Below, in pieces: positions 62,001 to 64,000 of a DNA stretch of 64,000 bases. The translations under genes were made by a program, and so were the position numbers. Position 1 is the stretch's first letter, and the number at the start of each line of letters is the position of its first letter. Under the pieces are notes generated by a model that saw only the letters and a program-made list of their open reading frames with translations, had not been told where the DNA came from and searched no databases. Origin of the DNA: Luscinia megarhynchos (Eukaryota; Chordata; Aves; Passeriformes; Turdidae); NCBI GenBank assembly GCA_034336665.1, contig JAPFBE010000002.1, positions 6,990,146 to 7,054,145 on the forward strand, written 5' to 3'.

Positions 62001-63978
62001 GTTTATCATGTCAACTGTTCTCTATTTAGATTAATGTACTGGAAGACCAGCTGAAACATTATGAGAAAAATATGTATGTCACATCAGTTGGAACACCATA
62101 TAGGGGTAAGTACAGAGTTTTCATCACAAATAAGTTTTTCATTTGTTAGAAAGATACAGTTTGGTGTAGAAAATAAAATGTCAGTCTTTTTAAAACACTT
62201 GTATAATACACTTACGACATCCTTGTTTTCTCTTGTCTATTAGAATTGATGTGTAATTTCAGATGACCAAATCACACAGGATTTTGTTTGATGTTTTCTT
62301 TTTTATGTCATCCAGTTAAACGAGCTCTGTATCAGAGTTCTCAAGCTCTCTGCAGTGCAGGAGCCAAGAGCATCCAGTAGGCAAGGGCAGAGATGGGCAC
62401 AGGCGAGGACAGGAGGTCGCAGGCTGAGCTGGGACACATCCCTTGGGCCCTTGGCAGGAGATGGTGGGGTCCCAGGGAAGGCTGGTCCCAGCCACCCAAG
62501 GGCTGTGAGTAGCCCCAAGATTGTAGTAGGCTTGCACTGCTCATGTGCTGTGCTTTAGACACTGGTGGCTGTACACTTTGGAGACAGAGGATTGGGCCAG
62601 ATGGACCTTCTCTCCAGTGCTATACTGCTCTGCTCAGATTCTTTTAACATAAGATAGAAAAATGCACAGGGAAATGAACAGGTATTGCTCACCTCCAAAA
62701 GATTGCAGCTGTTTAGCTGAAGAGACTGCATGAGGCTGGGGGCTCAAGCATTGAGCCTTGCTAATAGAGATGTGGGGTTTTGTCATCCTGTGCAGGCTTA
62801 GCTGGATGAACTCGGAAGACTTTCAAAAACCATGTCACACTGGTTTTTTGCAAATCTGTGCAAATGACCAAATTATCTCAGGATGATCTATATCTCTCAT
62901 CCCCTCAGGAGGTCCATGTCTCCTTCCCTCAAGGAGACTGAGCCAAGGATGGGAGATGGTTGTGGGTATTCAGTGCCTTCTGCTAGTGCAGGGCTGGGAA
63001 GAAATGTAATCAATGATTTCCTCAGCATATACTGGTAGGGAGAGAAGCAGGAAGCATAGCATAGCATACTTCAGCTGGAAGGGACCAACATCTGTTTTGT
63101 GTGACCACACAGTTGTGTGACCACTTCAGGGCTGATGAAAAGGTAAAGTATGTCTATAAGGGCACTCTCCAAATGCGTCTTCAACAGTGACAAATGAGGC
63201 ATCACCTGCCTCTCCAAGAGGTCTGTTCCAGAGTTTTACACCTTCTTGGAAAAGAAATGTTTCCTCACATCAAGTCTGAACTCTCATGATAGATGAAGGT
63301 TTCAACCATTTTCCATGTGTCCTGGCACTGGGTACCAGGGAGAAGAGAGGAGCACCTGCCTATCAGTGTCTCCTCAGGAAGCCGTAGAAGCACTGAGGTC
63401 ACCCCTTAGCCTCCATCTCTCCAAATTAGACAAACCCAGACTCCCCAGCTACTTCTCAGAGGACATGCCTGCCAGCACCTTATCCAGTAGCAGAGGTACC
63501 CTCTGCTTGTGTCCAAGTACCTTCACATCCTTTTTAAGTGATGGGCCCCTGAACCACACACAGTACTCAAGGTGAGGGTGCACCAGTGCTGAATAGGGTG
63601 GGATAACCATCTCTTTTGACCGACTGATGATGCTGTGTTTGATGCACTCCAGGATGAGGTTTGCCCTCTTGGCTGCCAAGGGCATATACACTGATGACTC
63701 CTGTTGCACCTCCTGCCAACCAGCACCCCCAAATGCCTTTCTGAAGGGCTGCAGTTACTCCATCCCAGGTGCAGAATACAGCATTTGTTCTTGTTTGGTT
63801 TTGTGCCATTAGTGAAACTTGGATTCGGATGAGTGACTCTCAGTATAAATATTCTCTTCTTTTTGTTTACACAGATGGAAGCCTTCACCATACTGACGTT
63901 TCACTGTTTGAGGAACCCACTGAGTTTGAATACTTGAGGAAAGTGCTCTTTGAATATATGATGGGTCGTGAGACAAAG
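1768..63978 (+). CDS. GOLGA4: GOLGA4 (golgin-245/p230), 23 coding exons, 3' end outside window
   Basis: This is the spliced gene: 1768-1854, 6725-6820, 17327-17425, 23283-23348, 24474-24788, 26806-26853, 27245-27301, 30938-31036, 31560-31698, 34155-34342, 35276-35359, 36193-36340, 42421-42599, 43622-43753, 44756-44911, 47041-51119, 52397-52518, 53053-53183, 57208-57321, 61166-61186, 61356-61424, 62030-62105 and 63875-63978. Every junction is GT-AG and the phases fit, giving 2,203 residues without a stop. The human protein is about 2,230 residues, so about 40 are missing. Family knowledge: golgin-245 is a peripheral protein of trans-Golgi membranes. Its C-terminal GRIP domain docks on ARL1-GTP, its N-terminus captures endosome-derived vesicles, and a long coiled coil joins the two. 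The sequence shows the N-terminal motif, the Ser-rich linker, about 1,900 residues of Glu/Lys/Gln-rich heptads and the start of the GRIP domain with Tyr2188. Golgin-97 shares the ends but is much shorter, so GOLGA4 is secure. Confidence 0.97.
1855..6724 (+). other. GOLGA4: Intron 1
   Basis: The first 200 bases are the 3' part of the CpG island. A truncated sense-strand CR1 occupies about 3770-5145. The rest is AT-rich unique sequence. The segment at about 5740-5990 is more GC-rich and holds short open frames on both strands, but I recognise nothing in it. Confidence 0.8.
3770..5145 (+). mobile_element. CR1 LINE fragment, sense to GOLGA4
   Basis: Decayed CR1 reverse-transcriptase sequence is readable on the plus strand. 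There is a palm-like block around 4010-4080 (a VDEGKVVDVVFLGF-like reading), then SGVPQGSVL-type coding at about 4205-4240, then the typical 3' coding remnant LFTQRVAKTWNRLPGEVV at about 4970-5020. Frames are broken repeatedly, so it is inactive. The usual 3' octamer tail is not clear. Confidence 0.85.
6725..6820 (+). CDS. GOLGA4: GOLGA4 coding exon 2 (residues 30-61)
   Basis: A phase-0 exon of 32 codons between CTGTAG and GTCAGT. It encodes a Ser/Thr/Pro-rich segment with NRSRTTSFTDQNDEGTSTP. This matches the family's basic-Ser motif (RSRTSSFTEQ...DEGTP), a plausible phosphorylation region downstream of the N-terminal capture motif. Confidence 0.95.
7893..7955. repeat. AT-rich microsatellite (TATATAGA / TGTCTGT)
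   Basis: Runs of TATATAGATATATAGATA pass into TGTATGTCTGTGTGTCTG, a compound dinucleotide/tetranucleotide microsatellite. Confidence 0.75.
11667..12500 (-). mobile_element. CR1 LINE 3' fragment, antisense
   Basis: The plus strand opens with the reverse complement of a CR1 3' end (ATCACAGAACTGGTAGGATTGG). On the minus strand, 12029-12244 reads LYSSLIRQYLERCVEFWAPH, then KKDKELLEMIQQKATKIIRG. This is the well-known conserved CR1 reverse-transcriptase C-terminal coding region. It is truncated at its 5' end. Confidence 0.92.
13084..14562 (+). mobile_element. LTR element copy 1 (TGTCATGGTTTGAC family)
   Basis: Begins TGTCATGGTTTGAC and contains the blocks CAGTTGGGCAGAGGAGAG, GGGAGAAAACACTC and GTGACAGTGCAGGGAGACAG. 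These recur in the same order in the copies at 32407 and 58817. The distal part (AATTGGGCCAGCAG...GGATTGGCTCTGTTGGA) matches copy 2. The end near AATCGACACA is approximate and I found no clear target-site duplication. It looks like a solo LTR of an ERV family abundant in songbirds; the class assignment is from memory of such genomes. Plus strand here means the orientation that starts TGTCATGG. Confidence 0.75.
15940..16010. repeat. TA/CA microsatellite
   Basis: A run of ATATATGTGTATATGTATATATATA followed by CACACATATATACACACATATACA in broken form. Short open frames on both strands across it are artefacts of the simple sequence. Confidence 0.8.
17327..17425 (+). CDS. GOLGA4: GOLGA4 coding exon 3 (residues 62-94), likely cassette exon
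   Basis: A phase-0 exon of 33 codons between AATAACAG and GTGAGT. It begins LLAGMIAEPAFLSEYTIF and ends PKPQSDGV. It is more hydrophobic than anything around it. Length divisible by three, a weak polypyrimidine tract interrupted by GCATTGAA, and its position in the variable linker all suggest a skippable exon. As I recall, some vertebrate GOLGA4 isoforms lack it. Confidence 0.82.
20174..20380 (-). mobile_element. CR1 3' tail fragment, antisense
   Basis: The plus strand shows the reverse complement of a CR1 3' end: CACAGAATCACAGAATTAAG, then GGTTGGAAAAGACCTCTGAG and ATCATCGAGTC. This is a classic 5'-truncated copy of about 200 bp. Confidence 0.9.
21164..22525 (-). mobile_element. CR1 LINE fragment, antisense, 1.4 kb
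   Basis: The minus strand reads LNLTSLTGKIMEIIF and a DFSKAFDTVSH-like block around 22250-22300. Further on, at about 21330-21380, comes RIRFFTQRVVRHWNRLLG, the CR1 3' coding signature. The plus-strand start AATCATGGAATACCCTGAG is the antisense of the 3' end. It is multiply frameshifted. Confidence 0.9.
23283..23348 (+). CDS. GOLGA4: GOLGA4 coding exon 4 (residues 95-116), likely cassette exon
   Basis: A 66-nt phase-0 exon between CCTCCTGTAG and GTACGT. It encodes a polar Asn/Ser/Pro-rich 22-residue stretch (NLNKQPLPGSTENNG...). It is small, symmetrical and in a disordered linker, so inclusion or skipping keeps the frame. Human isoforms differ by a 22-residue segment in this region as far as I recall, which supports the call. 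Confidence 0.85.
23349..24473 (+). other. GOLGA4: Intron 4
   Basis: About 1.1 kb of AT-rich sequence ending in a TTTGAATTTTTGCAG acceptor. I see no repeat or RNA gene in it. Confidence 0.8.
24474..24788 (+). CDS. GOLGA4: GOLGA4 coding exon 5 (residues 117-221), Ser-rich 9-residue repeats
   Basis: A 105-codon phase-0 exon ending at GAG|GTAGGC. It begins PSDSQSFAQRLQLRVPSMES. Residues 135-170 contain four consecutive repeats of nine residues: ESLFRSPVK, ETLFRSSSK, ESLVRSSSR and DSLNRLDLE. They are rich in Arg-x-x-Ser and Ser-Pro, possible phosphorylation sites. The second half is acidic, then enters the first coiled coil (KEQLLQRLRRMERSLGNYRG). This is highly characteristic of golgin-245. Confidence 0.97.
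24789..26805 (+). other. GOLGA4: Intron 5
   Basis: About 2 kb of AT-rich DNA with a T/G-rich low-complexity patch at 25385-25470. No transposon was recognised. Confidence 0.75.
26806..26853 (+). CDS. GOLGA4: GOLGA4 coding exon 6 (residues 222-237)
   Basis: A 48-nt phase-0 exon between GTATTTTAG and GTAAGC, encoding LVSAYQVIQREKKKLQ. It continues the first coiled-coil segment and matches the family's LVTAYQMLQREKKKLQ. Confidence 0.96.
26854..27244 (+). other. GOLGA4: Intron 6
   Basis: A 391-bp AT-rich intron with a clean TTTTTTTCTTAAG acceptor and nothing else recognisable. Confidence 0.85.
27245..27301 (+). CDS. GOLGA4: GOLGA4 coding exon 7 (residues 238-256)
   Basis: A 57-nt phase-0 exon encoding SILSQSQDKALRRIGELRE, with donor GAG|GTAATT. 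It matches GILSQSQDKSLRRIAELRE of the human protein and continues the coiled coil. Confidence 0.96.
28000..28680. other. GC-richer intronic segment, unclassified
   Basis: Less AT-rich than its surroundings and carries a 103-codon open frame (28024-28335, plus strand) with no recognisable domain and no splice support. It may be an old LTR or other transposon relic. I cannot name it. Confidence 0.35.
28920..29005. repeat. TA/CA microsatellite
   Basis: Broken runs of ATATATATGTGTATATATAT and ACACACACATATATATATAC, each nearly the reverse complement of the other, so the tract can also fold on itself. Confidence 0.8.
30938..31036 (+). CDS. GOLGA4: GOLGA4 coding exon 8 (residues 257-289)
   Basis: A 99-nt phase-0 exon between TTATCAG and GTAAGA. 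It begins ELQMDQQAKKHLQEEFDASL and ends ISVLQTQ. It is nearly identical to the mammalian segment and forms the end of the first coiled-coil block. Confidence 0.97.
31037..31559 (+). other. GOLGA4: Intron 8
   Basis: About 520 bp of AT-rich sequence with no recognisable element. Confidence 0.85.
31560..31698 (+). CDS. GOLGA4: GOLGA4 coding exon 9 (residues 290-336, last codon split)
   Basis: A 139-nt exon beginning VSLLKQRLQNGQ and passing into a variable Gln/Glu/Pro linker, ending ...EPGSN plus one base. Donor AATG|GTAGGT leaves phase 1, completed by the next exon. The open frame continues past the donor to 32078, but that part is intron. The linker diverges from mammals, as expected. Confidence 0.94.
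32407..33370 (+). mobile_element. LTR element copy 2 (same family as 13084)
   Basis: Starts TGCCATGGTTTCTG, a mutated TGTCATGGTTTGAC, and shares the blocks CACAGCTGGACAGAGGAG, GGGAGACAGGGAATG and CTCAGGGAGAGGAATCC in order with the other copies. At 32943 and 32982 GGGCTGCAGG occurs twice exactly 39 bp apart. This is the single-period ancestor of the array at 59454. The 3' end near GCCATGCAAATTCAG is approximate and I see no target-site duplication. Confidence 0.78.
33446..33691 (+). mobile_element. CR1 LINE 3' end, sense
   Basis: Readable CR1 3' end: GTGAGGCACTGGAACAG, TTTGAAGTGTTAAAGACC and ATCTTTAAGATCCCTTCC. It ends in the diagnostic repeat TTCTATGATTCTATGA. It is a 5'-truncated copy of about 245 bp. 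Confidence 0.95.
34155..34342 (+). CDS. GOLGA4: GOLGA4 coding exon 10 (residues 336-398)
   Basis: A 188-nt exon after TTTTACAG. The first two bases complete a Glu codon, then GNEDSVKTLETLNQRVKRQE. It ends QERLQELEKMK before GTATGG, in phase 0. It starts the second coiled-coil block with the conserved QRVKRQENLLKRCKETI. Confidence 0.97.
34343..35275 (+). other. GOLGA4: Intron 10
   Basis: About 930 bp of AT-rich unique sequence; nothing recognised. Confidence 0.85.
35276..35359 (+). CDS. GOLGA4: GOLGA4 coding exon 11 (residues 399-426)
   Basis: An 84-nt phase-0 exon between TTTTTTTAG and GTAAAC. It encodes DLHMAEKSKLITQLRDAKNL and continues IEQLEQDK. It is almost invariant among vertebrates. 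Confidence 0.97.
35360..36192 (+). other. GOLGA4: Intron 11
   Basis: About 830 bp of AT-rich sequence with no recognisable element. Confidence 0.85.
36193..36340 (+). CDS. GOLGA4: GOLGA4 coding exon 12 (residues 427-476, last codon split)
   Basis: A 148-nt exon after TTCCATAG beginning GMVIAETKRQMHETLEMKEE and ending EKSERA plus one base before GTAAGG. Phase 1 is completed by exon 13. Typical golgin-245 coiled coil. Confidence 0.97.
38118..38225 (-). mobile_element. CR1 3' tail fragment, antisense (decayed)
   Basis: Plus-strand CACAGAACCACAGAATGG, followed by TTGGAATGGACCACAG and TCTAACCTCCCTGCTC, is the antisense of a CR1 3' terminus. It is about 110 bp and rather diverged. Confidence 0.7.
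41307..41368. repeat. 31-bp tandem duplication, 2 copies
   Basis: Two adjacent 31-bp units starting TACTAACCATATAGTAGAA and TACTAACCACATAGTAGAG differ at only a few positions, suggesting a recent local duplication. Confidence 0.8.
42421..42599 (+). CDS. GOLGA4: GOLGA4 coding exon 13 (residues 476-535)
   Basis: A 179-nt exon after CTTGGCAG. It completes an Ala codon, then FEELEKALSMAQKTEEARKK, ending VKQEVVEIMK before GTAAAA in phase 0. Confidence 0.97.
42600..43621 (+). other. GOLGA4: Intron 13
   Basis: About 1 kb of AT-rich sequence; no element recognised. Confidence 0.85.
43622..43753 (+). CDS. GOLGA4: GOLGA4 coding exon 14 (residues 536-579)
   Basis: A 132-nt phase-0 exon between GATTCACAG and GTAAGT, encoding KSSEERVAELEKIHKKELAT and ending QEKMKAAL. 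It aligns with the human KSSEEQIAKLQKLHEKELAR segment. Confidence 0.97.
43754..44755 (+). other. GOLGA4: Intron 14
   Basis: About 1 kb of AT-rich sequence with a small ATATAT patch at 44276-44310; otherwise nothing recognised. Confidence 0.85.
44756..44911 (+). CDS. GOLGA4: GOLGA4 coding exon 15 (residues 580-631)
   Basis: A 156-nt phase-0 exon between TTCATGCAG and GTGAGT. It contains the conserved EQQESLALEELELQKKAI and ends EIETCRT. Confidence 0.97.
45265..46480. mobile_element. Candidate LTR-retrotransposon segment
   Basis: Composition changes sharply from the AT-rich flanks. The segment starts near AGCAAGGGTATCAGTAAAAACC, has an A/C-rich repeat block in the middle and ends in GC-richer sequence near GGAATGCACCACCACA. 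It resembles avian ERV LTR sequence, but I could not find terminal TG/CA with a target-site duplication, and orientation is unresolved. Confidence 0.4.
45541..45785. repeat. Four imperfect 60-bp TTAAC-rich repeats
   Basis: Similar starts recur at 45541 (AAAGTTTAACGGCAG), 45601 (AATTTAACAAAGG), 45661 (AATTTAACAGAGC) and 45720 (AACTTAACAAAGA), a period of 59-60 bp. TAAC, TTAC and TTAAC words fill the units while G is nearly absent from the plus strand. Confidence 0.65.
47041..51119 (+). CDS. GOLGA4: GOLGA4 coding exon 16 (residues 632-1991), giant coiled-coil exon
   Basis: One uninterrupted 4,079-nt exon between TTCTAACAG and CAG|GTAAAT. It encodes over 60% of the protein and begins RILELESSLAKYSQDDRKQ. 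It is almost entirely Glu/Lys/Gln/Leu heptads with essentially no proline. The coiled coil positions the N-terminus far from the membrane. Family landmarks are readable: HIEEMNEKTLEKLDVKQTEL near residue 730, KETCITQLRKELSENINAVT near residue 1340, KKAEQKIGSIRKQLLSQMEE near residue 1645, and LRKEHQQELDIVKKE at the end. A CCGG (near residue 1817) interrupts the heptads. The exon ends two bases into an Arg codon. Minus-strand open frames across it are shadows. Confidence 0.99.
51890..51897 (+). promoter_or_regulatory. LTR TATA box
   Basis: TATAAAAG within the solo LTR, about 100 bp upstream of its AATAAA. This is the spacing expected of a U3/R boundary promoter. Whether it still fires is unknown. 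Confidence 0.65.
51992..51997 (+). terminator. LTR polyadenylation signal (AATAAA)
   Basis: AATAAA in the sense orientation inside intron 16, followed by GC-rich sequence. It could cause premature polyadenylation of GOLGA4 after exon 16 if used; there is no sequence proof of use. Confidence 0.6.
52397..52518 (+). CDS. GOLGA4: GOLGA4 coding exon 17 (residues 1991-2032)
   Basis: A 122-nt exon after TTTGTACAG. Its first base completes Arg, then CEQEDIELKHNSTLKQLMRE, then FNTQLAQKERELETAVKET. It ends one base into a Ser codon before GTAAGT. Nearly identical to mammals. Confidence 0.97.
52519..53052 (+). other. GOLGA4: Intron 17
   Basis: About 530 bp of AT-rich sequence; nothing recognised. Confidence 0.85.
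53053..53183 (+). CDS. GOLGA4: GOLGA4 coding exon 18 (residues 2032-2075)
   Basis: A 131-nt exon after TTTTTATAG. It completes Ser, then KAQEVENELIENHHIETTQL and KKIAEKDDDLKRTVKRYEEI, ending Glu before GTACTT in phase 0. Confidence 0.97.
53184..57207 (+). other. GOLGA4: Intron 18 (4.0 kb)
   Basis: AT-rich, with a 120-bp G/T-only tract at 54195-54310. I recognise no transposon and no exon in it. Confidence 0.75.
54195..54310. repeat. G/T-rich low-complexity tract
   Basis: Almost only G and T on the plus strand, with repeated GGGTTTTTTGGGG-like runs ending in GTGTGTGTATGTGTG. A similar but shorter tract lies at 25385-25470, and the complementary A/C type lies at 500-610. Confidence 0.7.
57208..57321 (+). 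CDS. GOLGA4: GOLGA4 coding exon 19 (residues 2076-2113)
   Basis: A 114-nt phase-0 exon between ATTTTGAAG and GTGAGC. It encodes SREEEMTAKVHELQAQLEDL and ends EEEHCNSEQ. It aligns with the human AREEEMTAKVRDLQTQLEEL segment. Confidence 0.96.
58335..58816 (+). mobile_element. CR1 LINE internal fragment, sense, cut off by an LTR
   Basis: Readable CR1 linker between endonuclease and reverse transcriptase: an RFYTYVAN-like block at about 58600-58625, then KEEAGVLNDCSASVFNGK at about 58690-58745. It stops exactly where the LTR begins with TGTCATGG, and no CR1 resumes on the far side at 60589. Confidence 0.85.
58817..60588 (+). mobile_element. LTR element copy 3, 3'-truncated, containing a minisatellite
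   Basis: Starts TGTCATGGTTTGACCCTGG and shares with copies 1 and 2 the blocks GTCACAGCTGGGCAGAGG, CAGGAGAAAACACTCC, GTGACAGTGCAGGGAGACAG and the repeated CTGCAATGTGAGTCC motifs. After about 640 bp it runs into the 39-bp tandem array. The element then breaks at GCATCCCCTT into unique DNA, so the distal third present in the other copies is missing. Confidence 0.85.
59454..60586. repeat. Minisatellite of 38-41-bp units, 28 full copies plus a partial one
   Basis: Units begin GGGCTGTGGGTGGATCTCTG and continue CATCCCCCATGGATCCCAT. Counting by the GGGCTGTGG start gives 28 complete units (59454-60558) and a partial one, mean 39.5 bp. Length varies through C-run changes (CCCC/CCCCC and ATCCC/ATCCCC). 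There are two substitution classes, GGGTCTC and GGATCTC. Nearly every unit carries CCATGG and GGATCC. No stop codon falls in any frame of the unit, so long open frames of 270-540 codons appear on both strands; these are not genes. Confidence 0.97.
61166..61186 (+). CDS. GOLGA4: GOLGA4 coding exon 20, 21-nt micro-exon (residues 2114-2120)
   Basis: A 21-nt phase-0 exon between TTGTTATAG and GTAAGT, encoding VTITELK. The human protein has VTIMELQ at exactly this point, between the segments of the flanking exons, which supports so small an exon. Confidence 0.9.
61187..61355 (+). other. GOLGA4: Intron 20 (169 bp)
   Basis: The shortest intron in the window, with acceptor GTCTTTTCAG. Nothing else in it. 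Confidence 0.9.
61356..61424 (+). CDS. GOLGA4: GOLGA4 coding exon 21 (residues 2121-2143)
   Basis: A 69-nt phase-0 exon encoding AQLAQKTTLVNDSKLKEQEL and ending KEQ before GTAAGG. It matches human TQLAQKTTLISDSKLKEQEF. Confidence 0.97.
61425..62029 (+). other. GOLGA4: Intron 21
   Basis: About 600 bp of AT-rich sequence, nothing recognised. Confidence 0.85.
62030..62105 (+). CDS. GOLGA4: GOLGA4 coding exon 22 (residues 2144-2169)
   Basis: A 76-nt exon after CTATTTAG encoding INVLEDQLKHYEKNMYVTSV, then GTPYR plus one base before GTAAGT. This is the last coiled-coil stretch and the linker that leads into the GRIP domain. Confidence 0.97.
62310..62640. repeat. GC-rich segment, possible old CR1/SINE-like relic
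   Basis: Sharply more GC-rich than its flanks. The phrase GGGCCAGATGGACCTTC at about 62595-62611 recalls the 3' end of old CR1/L3-type LINEs. The rest is not recognised. Confidence 0.3.
63050..63825 (-). mobile_element. CR1 LINE fragment, antisense, abutting the GRIP exon
   Basis: The minus strand of 63449-63709 reads YSALVHPHLEYCVWFRGP, then SLKKDVKVLGH, and the stretch to about 63800 reads an LHLGWSN-like block. Both are typical of CR1 reverse-transcriptase C-termini. The 3' end on the plus strand shows CTTCAGCTGGAAGGGACC. Confidence 0.9.
63875..63978 (+). CDS. GOLGA4: GOLGA4 coding exon 23, first half of GRIP domain (residues 2169-2203)
   Basis: A 104-nt exon after TTTACACAG. It completes Asp, then GSLHHTDVSLFEEPTEFEYL and RKVLFEYMMGRETK before GTATGG, in phase 0. 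The GRIP domain targets the protein to trans-Golgi membranes through ARL1-GTP. Tyr2188 in EFEYLRKV is the invariant tyrosine needed for this. The second half of the domain, with the C-terminus, is beyond the window. Confidence 0.97.
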
Positions 63979-64000
63979 GTATGGAAATCTGTATATGCTT

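Larger units (their letters stand above)
62106..63874 (+). other. GOLGA4: Intron 22 (1.8 kb)
   Basis: Contains a GC-richer unclassified segment at 62310-62640 and an antisense CR1 at about 63050-63825 that ends only about 50 bp before the GRIP exon acceptor. Confidence 0.8.

Overview
The window is vertebrate nuclear DNA, almost certainly from a bird and most likely a songbird. It has AT-rich introns with canonical GT-AG splice sites and many truncated CR1 LINE fragments in both orientations. It also has several LTR-retrotransposon remnants of types common in passerine genomes. The bird assignment is an inference from the repeat content and the protein sequence.

One protein-coding gene fills the window on the plus strand: GOLGA4 (golgin-245 / p230), a very long coiled-coil tether of the trans-Golgi network. 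A CpG island (about 1330-2060) holds the promoter and first coding exon. I could place 23 coding exons, all joined in consistent phase. They give 6,609 nt and 2,203 residues with no frameshift or stop. They run from the conserved N-terminal MFKKLKQKISEEQ, through a Ser-rich linker with a 9-residue repeat and a single 4,079-nt exon of uninterrupted heptad-type coiled coil, to the first half of the C-terminal GRIP domain (EFEYLRKVLFEYMMGRETK). The remaining GRIP exon(s) lie beyond base 64000.

Layout: 1-1130 is upstream flank with no gene seen; 1207-1320 is a 22-23-bp tandem repeat just upstream of the CpG island; exon 1 is at 1768-1854. Introns 1-4 are long (4.9, 10.5, 5.9 and 1.1 kb). They surround the alternative-looking exons 3 and 4 and carry CR1 copies near 3.8-5.1, 11.7-12.5, 20.2 and 21.2-22.5 kb, and an LTR at 13.1-14.6 kb. 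Exons 5-15 lie at 24.5-44.9 kb, the giant exon 16 at 47.0-51.1 kb and exons 17-23 at 52.4-64.0 kb.

The most unusual material is in the introns. (1) A 28.7-copy minisatellite of 38-41-bp units (59454-60586) sits inside a truncated LTR. The two sister LTRs in the same gene (13084 and 32407) carry the same segment as a single 39-bp period, so the array's origin can be read directly. (2) A 645-bp solo LTR (51484-52128) has TG...CA ends, a TATA box, a poly(A) signal and a perfect 6-bp target-site duplication, in the sense direction of GOLGA4. (3) Four 60-bp TTAAC-rich repeats (45541-45785) lie inside another LTR-like segment. I found no second protein-coding gene, structural RNA gene or CRISPR-like array.
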